NCBI RefSeq assembly: GCF_040183065.1
Contig: NC_091120.1
Coordinates: 169,043,488 to 169,107,487 of the forward strand
Length of the DNA: 64,000 nt
Direction: 5' to 3'
DNA from: Periplaneta americana
Lineage: Eukaryota; Arthropoda; Insecta; Blattodea; Blattidae
Positions 1 through 10,213 of the stretch are shown one piece after another (the first letter of the stretch is position 1; each line of letters opens with the position of its first letter). The translations under genes and the position numbers were made by a program. The notes beneath the pieces were generated by a model. That model did no database searches, was not told the DNA's origin, and saw nothing but the letters and a program-made list of their open reading frames with translations.

Positions 1-1350
1 TCCGAATTGCTTGTCATCACATACATAGATATAAACAAATTTAAAGTTAGACAACATTTCTCTACCAATTTTCTACACTTTAAACTGATAGCTGTAGTTT
101 CACGAAGATTGGTAGACCCATGGTTTAAAAACGCTACATATATTTTGCTACGTTGAACTTTTGGTAGTCACTGATAGGTACCTTTTTGATAAACTAAATT
201 GGTGTTACGGTAGTATAACAAAGTAAATAACAATGTTTATTTTTAATATAAACATCTCACTGATGAGAAGTAAAGAATTGCACAATGTAAGTTATATGTA
301 TTCCATCAGCCTGAGAAAAATAGACTGGTCTACTCAAATGCAGAATTTGAGTTATTTTTTGGAATTGTTTTTGTGCCTTACAGTTTGTACCGGCAGCAGC
401 TATTTCTCTGTTTTAAAATTTTCTTCGCAGTAGCTATACATGCATGACTTTTCAAGCAGGGTTCAACCCAGGGTTCAAGCCACAGTCGCATTTTGCTACT
501 CGACTTCTAAAAATGCAACAAACTTTGAATGTAAGTGTGCAAAAATGCGACAACCACATTGGACTTCCGAAACGAAGACGGCAATGGAGAAAATGAAATC
601 AGAGATATGTTTGAACTAATCTGAATTTAAATGAAATGCTAATGGCATGGGCAACGTTAAAAAAGGTATAGAGCAATAGATGTTCAGGAATTGATTTCAA
701 AGAGTTGGTGCAATTCATGTAAGTTAAGTGAACAATTTCTTTTAATTGATTTATATAATTCCATCGCATACTGTAAATTGTAAACGAGGTTTTAGTTGCA
801 TGAATCTTGTAAAAACTGGAATTAGAAACCGCCTTTCAGTAAAAAGAGATAGCACTCTGCTAACAATAAATCTTGAAGGGCTAACTAGTAAAGAATTTCA
901 ATGTTTAGAGTGCTCATAAAATAACGTATTTTAATGTGATGAAATTCAGCAGTAATTGATTCTAAACATACCCACGACTAATGATTTACTTACATACTTT
1001 AAGTATATCTAGAGTGTGATAAGATGGATTGAAAGTAATAAAACTGCAATAAACGAATCACATAACTTTCTGTTTCTGCATACTTTATTAATTTTATCTT
1101 TCTCCACAATTATTTATAATATTCCACAAGCATTTCGAAATTTGCACAAATATCATTTTTAAGAAGATGTCCACCGGAGTAGTGGATGAAACGTTTGGTT
1201 GTAACATCGACAGACCACGCCCCTCTAGCCCGGAAAATACGCATCCTATATTATATATTCTTATAAGAAGACAACACATTGTAAACATGAATCCAATTAA
1301 GCATACAATTATAAGATTTTAAATTGTGGATCTGTGATGTACAATTCAAA
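1..1350. other. AT-rich stretch with no recognised gene
   Basis: Only short open frames (under 70 codons) without recognisable motifs occur on either strand. No inverted repeat or tRNA-like core was seen. Probably intergenic DNA. Confidence 0.4.
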
Positions 1351-1351
1351 T

Positions 1352-2560
1352 ATGACTCCGTCTATTGCAATAGTGTATTGTTAAATGACTGTGAACATGT
1401 ATGTAATGTAAAAATAGCATATAATATTAAAACACTTGTACAACGTTGTCTTGTAATGTATTTAAGCATAAGCCTTATAATTGGCTAGCTTATCATCCAT
1501 TGTATAGAGTAGAAAATTTTATTTAAAATTGTGAATTTGTAATGTATAATATTTTAATTGTGAATATGTAAGGTGCAATTTAAATTGTGGATTTGTAATG
1601 TATAATATTTTAAATTGTGAATTGTAAGGTACAATTTAAATTGTGGATTTGTAATACTTATTTTTAAATTTTGGATTTGTAATGTATAATATTTTAAATT
1701 ATGAATTTGTAAGGCACAATTTAAATTGTGGATTTGTAATGCCTATTTTAAATCTTGAATTTGTAATGTATAATATTTTAAATTGTGAATTTGTAAGGTA
1801 CAATTTAAATTGGGGATTTGTAATGCATAAAATTTTAAATTGTGAATTTGTAAGGTACAACTTAAATTGTGGTTTTGTAATACATATTTTAAATTATAGA
1901 TTTGTAATGTATAATATTTTAAATCGTGAATTTGTAAGGTACAATTTAAATTGTAGATTTGTAATGTATAATATTTTAAATTGTGAAATTATAAGGTACA
2001 ATTTAAATTGTGGATTTGTAATACATATTTTAAACTTTGGATTTATAAGGTATAATTTAATTTGATTCTATCTATTACAATAGTGTATTGCTAAATAACT
2101 ATGAACTGTGAACTATTCTACATATATCAATTCGATTGATAATATAAACATAGTATGTAATATTGCAACACTTGTACAAAATTTACTTATAATGTATTTA
2201 GGCATAAGCTTTGTAACTGGCGAGCGGATTGATTGTATATAGTACATAGATAATAATTTAATTGTGGATTTGTAATGTGTATTTGAAATGTATTAATTAA
2301 TTAATTGTGGATTTGTAATGTACTTAAGCATAAGATTTATAATTGGCTAGTTGATCATATATTGTGTAGAGTAGATAATTTTTATTTAGTTTAAATTTTT
2401 GGATTGTAATATCTATTTTTACAGACTCTGTATGTTGCAATAGTGCTATATGAATATCAGCTATGAACTGTAAAATATGTAACATAAACATAGCATGTAG
2501 TATTGCAAATCATGTATGCAATGGAACATGCTGTTTTAGCACAATAAAGAAAAAAAAAAA
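1352..2560 (+). repeat. AT-rich degenerate repeat tract ending in AATAAA and poly(A)
   Basis: Between about 1540 and 2060 a unit of roughly 57 bp built from 'AAATTGTGGATTTGTAATG' and 'AAATTGTGAATTTGTAAGG' recurs about eight times. On a larger scale a block starting near 'TATTGCAATAGTGTATTG' recurs at about 1358, 2069 and 2430. The tract ends with AATAAAG and an A-run at about 2542-2561, as the 3' untranslated end of a retroposed transcript would. The 127-codon frame across the core is a by-product of the repeat, not a gene. A LINE 3' UTR is my best guess. Confidence 0.5.
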
Positions 2561-2577
2561 GAGGACTTCGACATCTT

Positions 2578-2793
2578 CTATTAAATATTGTGTAATCAAT
2601 GATTTTGTGTAATCATCACGTAGATCTTATTAATGGAGAAAAATTGTTCCGGCATAGCTCAGATGGTAAGAGCACTCAGCGCGCCTAGTTAAGGATCGTG
2701 GGTTCGATTCCCGGTACCGGAAAGAATTTTTCTCCATTAATAAGTATCTACGTGACAACTACACGAAGTCATTGATTATACAATATTCAATAG
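2578..2793 (+). mobile_element. Foldback element capped by a tRNA-like cloverleaf (copy 1)
   Basis: Two arms of about 70 bp (2578-2646 and 2724-2793) are imperfect inverted repeats that share the segment ACGTAGAT..CTTATTAATGGAGAAAAATT. The space between them is filled exactly by a tRNA-like unit at 2647-2722. That unit has an acceptor stem TTCCGG/CCGGAA, a D arm GCTC..GAGC, and a T arm with loop TTCGATT. The anticodon arm is poor, so this is not a working tRNA gene. The whole unit would fold as a long hairpin with the cloverleaf at its tip. Related units lie at 12.3 kb and 13.2-14.3 kb. Confidence 0.65.
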
Positions 2794-2821
2794 AGGTTCT
2801 CTAATAAGAATAGGTGCATAT

Positions 2822-3409
2822 ATATTTGAAAAGCTGGTAACGTTAATTAAATAAAAGTTACTCCAGAGTCTTGTTTGAAATTTGAACGTAATTATTAATA
2901 TTAATATTAATAACTAGTACAGTATCAATTTTATTAATACATAAACAGTATGGTCCGCACTTGTAGAGTAACGGTTAGCGCGTCAGGCCGCGAAACCAGG
3001 TGGTCCGGGTTCGATTCCCGGTCGAGGCAAATTACCTGGTTGAGATTTTTTCCGGGGTTTTCCCTCAACCCAATATAAGCAAATGCTGGGTAACTTTCTG
3101 TGCTGGACCCCGGACTCATTTCACCGGCATTATCACCTTCATCTCATTCAGACGCTAAATAACTTAAGATGTTGATAAAGCGTCGTAAAATAACCTACTT
3201 AAAAAACTTATTGTTTTTCCTGTCAATGATTGTAAATATCATGTACTAGCCATTAGAGAAATAAATAAATATTTGAAAAAGCTGGTAACGTTAATTAAAT
3301 GAAAGTTACTAGGGAGTCTTATTTGAAATTTGAATGCAATTAATATAATTAATAATATTAATATTAATAACTGGTACAGTAACAATTTTATCAATACATA
3401 AACAGTATG
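2822..3409 (+). repeat. Direct repeat pair (about 131 and 141 bp) flanking a SINE
   Basis: The segment 2822-2952, from ATTTGAAAAGCTGGTAACG to ATAAACAGTATG, recurs at 3269-3409 with small indels. A tRNA-derived SINE and about 60 bp of other sequence separate the copies. The repeats are far too long to be a TSD and look like a local tandem duplication. Confidence 0.75.
2953..3205 (+). mobile_element. tRNA-derived SINE
   Basis: The head has an A-box-like region and a B box (GGTTCGATTCCCGG, about 3007-3020). It is followed by the family body: ACCTGGTTGAG, a T-rich stretch, CCTCAACCC, 'CATCTCATTCAGACGCTAAATAA' in two parts, and an end near AAAGCGTCGTAAAATAACC. The same body recurs at 14.0, 20.1, 49.2, 52.5 and 54.5 kb. 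Confidence 0.8.
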
Positions 3410-4316
3410 CATTTTCGAAGTTAGTATTAATCGTTTCATGTAGTCAAAGAAAATAAAATGTTACGTTAGGTCTCATGAACTATAAACTGTTTAGTGAAGA
3501 CAATAAATTTCATGTGGCCAAATATTATACTGTAGTATTTTAATATCATATCAAGCATAAATAAATATTTCTGTATACAGCACTTTGACTTTACTTGCTT
3601 TGGTAGTATCTAGTAACAGTTGGCAACATTGAAAAGCCATCCATACTAGCTTTTGAGAAACTAATCTGACGTGAACCCCCACTATAGGCCTACATCTGGA
3701 CTATCTTTCCGGCAAACCGGACAAAGCTACGATCCAAATGTTTCACTGCCAATGAAACAGTTACTGCAGCACAAACCTTTTGTTACAAAAGCTTTACTCT
3801 AAATTTTTTTTTACATACGAGATGATCAAAAGAAATTCCTTCTAACGTCTCCATACTTTAAAGTTCACGAACTGCTTAGATCCAGTGTCTTTTCTAATTC
3901 AATCGGAATCTTGCAATTTGTTGAGCTCGTATTTCACGTGACCCAATTAAAATAATAACATCTGAGATGTCTTCGAGCTTAAGACAATGTTAAGCTCACC
4001 TCCTTCCACAAGAAAGTTGATTCAATGAGAAAACTTTTAATAATAAAGACATTCCTGCATCCTCAGCAATCTCTTTATAGCCGGAGATTCCTGAACTAAA
4101 GTGTGCCGTAAAGTTCTCCGGTATTTCATAACTACACAGTTTTAATAACATCGTCACTAAAATGTGTATCGATTCTAAATTCATTGACTTCATAGTCCTG
4201 ATATTTACACTTCAAATCGTTTCATGGTATTCAATAACAAAGTGTGAACACAGTAATGCTGGATTGCAAGAAAACAGACCTATAAATAAGCTTAGTATTT
4301 CAGCTACGTCTACAAC
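3410..4316. other. No recognised gene or repeat
   Basis: AT-rich sequence with only short frames on the minus strand; no recognisable domain, inverted repeat or tandem repeat. Confidence 0.35.
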
Positions 4317-4323
4317 ATAGAAC

Positions 4324-5261
4324 CACAGTCTACTACATACAGTCGCGAAGCTCAATATGTAGTAAAAATGCAAACATGGGTAGTTGCCCACCACTAGGAT
4401 CGCTACTATCGCCTCATCATCGCAGATCTCTCTCCTATATAGTAGACGACTAAATATGTTACACTTTCGTTGTGTTCTTTTGGAAAAATTAACACCTTTC
4501 TTCCATTATTGAAATATTAAATGTATAAAGTTAATTTATTATTTTAATGAAGTATATTAAATTCCACCATAAACTCGAAGATACCTGCAAGAAATAGGTT
4601 AATATTATTTTTGTTTGTGCAAAACGAACTGAAATTTACTATAATCGCTTCAATCATTCAAGATTATAGCGATAATTAACTATGAAACCAATAAATATTA
4701 ATTTGCATTTCCGTTTACAACAATAATAATGGAAATATGAATTAATGGAGTAACTTACGTGTACCAGTACTTGTAGTGTAGGCTTACGTAGTTAACAAAG
4801 TGGTATGAGGTTAAGCAATAATAATCACACCAGAATTGGAAATAAAACGTGATCAATAAATTTTATTGTAACAGACTTTTTCTACGTCTCTAGTAAAGTA
4901 ACAAATAAAAATAACAACAAAATTAACAGCTATAATTAAAAACATATCCTTTGAAAAAAAAAATTAGGCCTAAGCAATAATAATCCCACCAGATTGAAAT
5001 AATTTTTCTGCGTCTCTAGTAAAATATTATTATTCCAATTATTGTATTTTAGCCATTAACATTTTCATTACAACCAATAACGAACATTTCACAAGCATCA
5101 ATGTGAAATACGCAACGAGCTAGCACTCGATGGAAATACGACACAGTCCAAAGTCGACCGTGGACAGTCTATTGTTTCTAGTTGCTAACCGCTTGGAGCG
5201 CTTTATCACGAGATTTGCAAAAAATCACCTCAATCTTCGCGACTGTATATAGTAGACTGTG
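4324..5261. mobile_element. Non-autonomous hAT-like element, long copy
   Basis: Terminal inverted repeats CACAGTCTACTACATACAG and CTGTATATAGTAGACTGTG bound 938 bp, flanked by a direct repeat ATAGAAC (4317-4323 and 5262-5268, extendable to 8 bp), as expected of hAT insertion. No transposase frame survives inside. An internal partial direct repeat (about 4813-4900 and 4971-5032, AAGCAATAATAATC) is present. A 182-bp relative with the same ends and the internal motif CTAGGATCGCT lies at 43141-43322. Confidence 0.7.
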
Positions 5262-5398
5262 ATAGAACCGCATCTTACTCACGCTCAATCTAGTTTGTGT
5301 TGAAGTCGGAACACGGTCATAGCGAGTGCTTTAAACCAGTGAAATGTAAAAGTCGTATTATTTACTTAACGTAACATTTGTATTTGTGACGAGGTAAA

Positions 5399-5862
5399 AT
5401 GCCGAAGACAAAAAGTTCGAAGTATGAAAGGCTGGAGGACTTAATTCAGGAGTTCGGAGCCAATAATAATTTACATTACATGTAAGTTGTGGAAAGTAGA
5501 TATAAAAGTTACAAGAAAACAGTGCATTGAAAGACACTGCAATACAAAAAGGCATAGAAATATGGTTGAACGTAACTCAAAACAAGTAATACCATCAAAC
5601 TCAGAGAGAGTGCGATAAGAAATCCATGTTTTGCAGGGATCTATGTGCCATGATGGTCAATGTCAATATACCGCTTAATAAATTGAACAATAAACACTTT
5701 AGAGAATTTGTAGAAAAGTACACGAAGGAACATATTCCAAATGAGCCCCAACTCCGTCAGCACTTTGTACGCATACTTTATGAAGAAAAAATGTTTGTCA
5801 CGCAGGTAGGCTCTGGCCAACTTCGTCAGAGAATGGCTCTGCAGAGACGCCGTAAAAATTAA
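5399..5862 (+). pseudogene. Decayed hAT-transposase / CGGBP1-like coding fragment
   Basis: The frame starting ATGCCGAAGACAAAAAG reads MPKTKSSKYERLEDLIQEFG, a typical N-terminus of CGGBP1-like/hAT-derived proteins. In other frames a zinc-finger-like remnant follows (CIERHCNTKRHRN), and from about 5650 'LNKLNNKHFREFVEKYTKEH' appears. The last part aligns by eye with residues 102-120 of the intact hAT transposase at 21.7 kb ([20 protein letters not shown]). At least two frame changes and the loss of the catalytic two thirds mean it is dead. It sits just right of the hAT-like element at 4324-5261 and lacks visible ends of its own. Confidence 0.6.
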
Positions 5863-5879
5863 ATGTACGCTCCATTAGC

Positions 5880-6766
5880 ACCTAGTAGCACGAAATAACT
5901 TAAAAATCTAGGTTTTCAATATATCCTTATTATCTAAAAAATTAAGCAGTGCCCAGTCCCGCCCTTCATATTCAAAAGTTTAGACAAACATTCATTAAGT
6001 TCAAAATTTTAACAAAATTAATGTCTATAAATATGGCGTAAATAAAAGGTTTTATCGTGATATATTTTAATTAATTACATGTGCAAAAGACAGTACACAC
6101 CTCCAGCTTCAATTTACATTTTACAAGTCTACCTTCCACTCACACACAAACAATTTACAACCATTTACTATTTCGCCCTATCAGCGACTGCACGATCCGA
6201 CACAGAGCTCTTCCGATGGTCTACGCTTAACTTCTGATGCTAAACTAAACATAAATAAGACCTTTCCAAAGGGTACCAAACATGCTGTGAGATACTACAA
6301 GTATTGCTTAACAGCTCTGATGTTTGAAATTGTTAAAATATTAGACTTGATTTTTTTTTGTCCAGTTAGAATGCCCATCCGTCCCACTGTGAAGCGACTG
6401 CAGAGAGGGGATCATTTCTATCTCAACTCAACTGCAGTTTAAGATTCCACGCGCATCTTACCCCTTAGCGGCCGCGAACCGATGCAGTCCGCAACACACT
6501 CCCGCACTGATAGGCTTCGCCCATTCGCTCCACCCAAATACGCTGACTTACTCTACAGATTCCAGAAGCGGAGATTAGTGCAAATTTGTCCGTGAGAGTA
6601 GGTGGTAGGCGAAGAAATTATTTTGTAAATCCCCATCTAGGATACCGGTAGCAATATTCCGACAAGTCCGTCCTTCAATCAGTCTTCTCGCACAATCAAT
6701 AAATACTTCCTGAGGTATCTGAAGTCATGCAATGGCGTATTATGCCAAACATTAGGAAGAGGTAGG
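5880..6766. other. No recognised gene
   Basis: Low-coding sequence with a locally GC-richer patch at about 6380-6620. No domain, tRNA-like core or inverted repeat was recognised. Confidence 0.3.
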
Positions 6767-6774
6767 CTAACTAG

Positions 6775-7442
6775 TAGAGATGAACAAAACTGCTGCTCTC
6801 ACTCGCTGTGTTCGTTGCATTTGTCTTTCGAGTCTCGCTCATCATTCTCGAAACAGCATTTCGTCGGCGTGGAAAGATTTCGTAACTTTGAATAACATAT
6901 ATCATTGAAATAAATAATATTATAAATGTTTAAATAAGACAAAAAGACAAAACAGAACAGTATCTTGGTTATCAAAATGTTCAGGTTCTATTATATAATA
7001 TTACCTATGGTTAAATAAATAGAAAAAATTCTCAAATAAATTTACATTTCTAAGAAACATAAAACATAACGTTAATATCTTTTTACTTGAGATTGCACAC
7101 TTTATCTCAAACATATGAAAAGAAAATTCCTAGCCTTTTAATAAGGGTCTAGTAGTTAAATAAAGATTGAGGAACGGATTATTATACACTGAAAGATAGA
7201 GATGATGTTTCAAATAGGCTACTTGATTGTTTACACATATATAACATATATAAAGTTCAGTCAGGCATAAGCAACTGTGGCGATTCAAGGCTGCCTGGCG
7301 TTCGGGAGTGATCAATCTCGGCGTCTCGAAACACTCACAAGCAGTCTTTACGTCAACGACGCGACATATAGAACATTGTCGTGCAGGTTTTCGGCTTTGC
7401 GGGCGCTGTTAGTCTTGCTTTCTCAATCGTCGTTCATCTCTA
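6775..7442. mobile_element. Non-autonomous hAT-like element
   Basis: The ends are TAGAGATGAAC and GTTCATCTCTA (11-bp inverted repeat). The flanks CTAACTAG (6767-6774) and GTAACTAG (7443-7450) are an 8-bp TSD with one mismatch. The 668-bp interior has GC-richer ends and an AT-rich middle, and no transposase frame. Confidence 0.6.
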
Positions 7443-7791
7443 GTAACTAGCGTAGTGAATAAATTCCCAGCAGGTAGTGCAGTATGTGTCAGCTGTGGAA
7501 GAACTGTGACAAGTTACCAGTCTGAAGAGAGGGTACTGTTTACATCCATTCTAATTTTTCCTTTCTGTCTCAGTACATAACCAAACTTGAAGCAAATGGA
7601 AAATCCATTCCAGAACAAATCTCTATAATATTAAGAAAGCACGACAGAAATTCCAAAGTGCTACAAGATTTGAAAATTTAAACAACTGCTTTCAGGAAAA
7701 TATGAAAATATGTAGTGTCAATTAACGGAAAGTTTATTTTAGAGGCAATGCAACAATTAAATTATTTAGTATTTGTGTCCTGAATTTATGT

Positions 7792-8786
7792 CTCAGTGAA
7801 ACGTACAGCAGAGTCCGTATAGGTCAATTTCTGTCAGATGCGTTTCCAATTCACTGTGAGCTAAAGCAAGGAGATGCACTATCACCTTTGCTTTTTAACT
7901 TTGCTCTAGAGTATGCCATTAGGAAAGTCCAGGATAACAGAGAGGGTTTGGAATTGAATGGGTTACATCAGCTTCTTGTCTATGCGGATGACGTGAATAT
8001 GTTAGGAGAAAATCCACAAACGATTAAGGAAAACACGGGAATTTACTGGAAGCAAGTAAACCGATAGGGTTGGAAGTTAATCCCGAAAAGACTAGGTATA
8101 TAATTATGTCTCGTGACCAGAATATTGTACGAAATGGAAATATAAAAATTGGAGATTTATCCTTCGAAGAGGTGGAAACATTCAAATATCTTGGAGCAAC
8201 AGTAACAAATATAAATGACACTCAGGAGGAAATTAAACGCAGAATAAATATGGGAAATGCCTGTTATTATTCGGTTGAGAAGCTTTTGTCATCTAGTCTG
8301 CTGTCAAAAAAATCTGAATTAGAATTTATAAAACAGTTATATTACCGGTTGTTCTATATGGTTGTGAAGCTTGGACTCTCACTTTGAGAGAGGAACAGAG
8401 ATTAAGGGTGTTTGAGAATAAGGTTCTTAGGAAAATATTTGGGGCTAAGAGGGATGAAGTTACAGGAGAATGGAGAAAGTTACACAACGCAGAGCTGACA
8501 TAATTAGGAACATTAAATCCAGACGCTTGAGATGGGCAGGGCATGTAGCACGTATGGGCGAATCCAGAAATGCATATAGCGTGTTAGTTGGGCGACCGGA
8601 GGGAAAAAGACCTTTGGGGAGGCCGAGACGTAAATGGGAAGATAATATTAAAATGGATTTGAGGGAAGTGGGATATGATGATAGAGACTGGATCGATATT
8701 GCTCAGGATAGGGACCAACGGCGGGCTTATGTGAGGGCGGCAATGAACCTCCGAGTGCGTTAAAAGCCAGTAAGTACTGTAAGTAA
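7792..8786 (+). mobile_element. 5'-truncated LINE (reverse-transcriptase C-terminal half) with TSD
   Basis: A 15-bp direct repeat GTCCTGAATTTATGT (7777-7791 and 8787-8801) brackets the insert. The plus strand encodes the back half of a non-LTR reverse transcriptase: [16 protein letters not shown], then the catalytic LLVYADD (about 7975), then EVNPEKTRYIIMSRDQN and FKYLGATV. It ends with the C-terminal block LRWAGHVARMGESRNAY and GRPEGKRPLGRPRRKWEDN, stopping at 8763. The frame is broken several times, and a few codons are missing between 'HNAEL' and 'IIRNIKS'. The 3' tail is a short TAAG-type repeat, not poly(A). The endonuclease and front half are absent. An RTE-like clade is likely but not proven. 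Confidence 0.85.
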
Positions 8787-8801
8787 GTCCTGAATTTATG
8801 T

Positions 8802-9284
8802 TTTTCTTGTTCTTAATGACTGTACTAGTAATTATACATTAAATATTTTAATATCTGTATGTTGGTGACTAAAATTATATTTTAATGCCACAAAAAATGT
8901 ATTTTAGAGCATAAATAATGTTTCGTAACCTATTTTAGGTGCTTATAATCACGTTTCTTGCAGCCTAACAGTCCGGCCGCGGTCTAATGAGTGAAATTAC
9001 ATGCACTGTTTGCAAGTTGATATGAGTTATAAAAAAGCAACACTTACCGTTATCTCCCTCCTATCTCCATCCAGGTTCAGCCGGGTGTGCACCTCCGTCG
9101 ACCTGCGACCACAAAGCGGTTTTCAGAAAAGGATCCTGGTACATAGTATTAATATCGAGTATATAATTAGGTTTAAAATATTTCTGTTAACAAAAAGTTT
9201 ATCCTCCGCTTATTTATTTATGTGCTCGCTCGCCCGCCCGGCCGGCCATCACAAATTCCATTTGGACACGCTGGGATTGATAGT
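8802..9284. other. No recognised gene; short GC-rich patch
   Basis: A 135-codon frame crosses this stretch but has no recognisable content. A GC-rich run (CTCGCCCGCCCGGCCGGCC) lies at about 9227-9247. Confidence 0.3.
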
Positions 9285-9455
9285 TTACTGCCCAAGGGCA
9301 GGTCTTTCAATACAAATCCAGTATTCTCCAATCTTTCCTATTCTTTGCCTTCCTCTTAGTCTCCGCATACGATCCAAATACTGTATCTTAATGTCGTATA
9401 TCATCTGATATCTTCTTCTGCCCCGAACTCTTCTCCCATTCACCACTTCCAATTA
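9285..9455 (-). mobile_element. 3' fragment of a second LINE family ('RRYQMI' type)
   Basis: On the minus strand the remnant reads as the C-terminal block seen also at 14604-14738 (RRYQMIENIKIHDS) and 57962-58232. It runs into 'GCCCTTGGGCAG'. It is short, frame-broken and lacks RT motifs. Confidence 0.5.
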
Positions 9456-9485
9456 ATTAGATCTACAGATATTTCAGTTCCACTG

Positions 9486-10213
9486 AAAAAAAAAAAAAAG
9501 CCCGCCATCGGCCCCTATCCTGAGCAGAGTAATCCAATCTCTACCATCATATCCCACCTCCCTTAAATCCATTTTTATATTATCCTCCCACCTATATCTC
9601 GGTCTCCCCAAAGGTCCTTTTCCCTCCGGCCTCCCAACTAACACTCTATATGCATTTCTAGATTCGCCCATACGTGCTACATGCCCTGCCCATCTCAAAT
9701 GTCTGGATTTAATGTTCCTAATTATGTTAGGTGAAGAATACAATGCGTGCAGTTCTGTGTTGTGTAACTTTCTCCATTCTCCTGTAACTTCATCCCTCTT
9801 AGCCCCAAATATTTTCCTAAGCACCTTATTCTCAAATACCTTTAACCTCTGTTCCTCTCTTAAAGTGAGAGTCCAACATTCACAACCATACAGAACAACC
9901 GGTAATAGGCCTATAACTATTTTACAAATTCCAACTTTCAGCTTTTTTGAGAGCACACTAGATGACAGAAGCTTCTCAGCCGAATAATAACAGGCAATTC
10001 CCATATTTATTCTGCGTTTAATTTCCTCCCGACTATCGTTTATATTACTGTTGCGCCAAGATATTTGAATTTTTCCACCTCTTGAAAGGATAAATTTCCA
10101 ATTTTTATATTTCCGTTTCGTACAATATTCTGGTCACGAGACATCATCATATGCTTTGTCTTTTCGGGATTTACTTCCAAACCTATCTCTTGTATTCTAT
10201 TGTATATTGATTA
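9486..10213 (-). mobile_element. Truncated LINE of the same family as 7792-8786
   Basis: The longest frame, on the minus strand (about 10004 down to 9490), contains VLYGCECWTLTLREEQRLK, ENKVLRKIFGAKRDEVTGEW and LRWAGHVARMGESRNAY. Sequence up to 10213 encodes the upstream NPEK and SRDQN blocks in other frames. The copy lacks the last ~20 codons of the family and abuts an A-run on the plus strand (T-run in LINE sense), so both ends are damaged. Confidence 0.8.

Noticed and set aside
1682-2065. 127-codon repetitive frame (MYNILNYEFVRHNLN...)
   Set aside because: It follows the AT-rich repeat and has no independent coding signal.
2647-2722. Possible functional tRNA gene
   Set aside because: Acceptor, D and T arms are good but the anticodon arm does not form a 5-bp stem with a 7-nt loop, and the unit is embedded in element arms.
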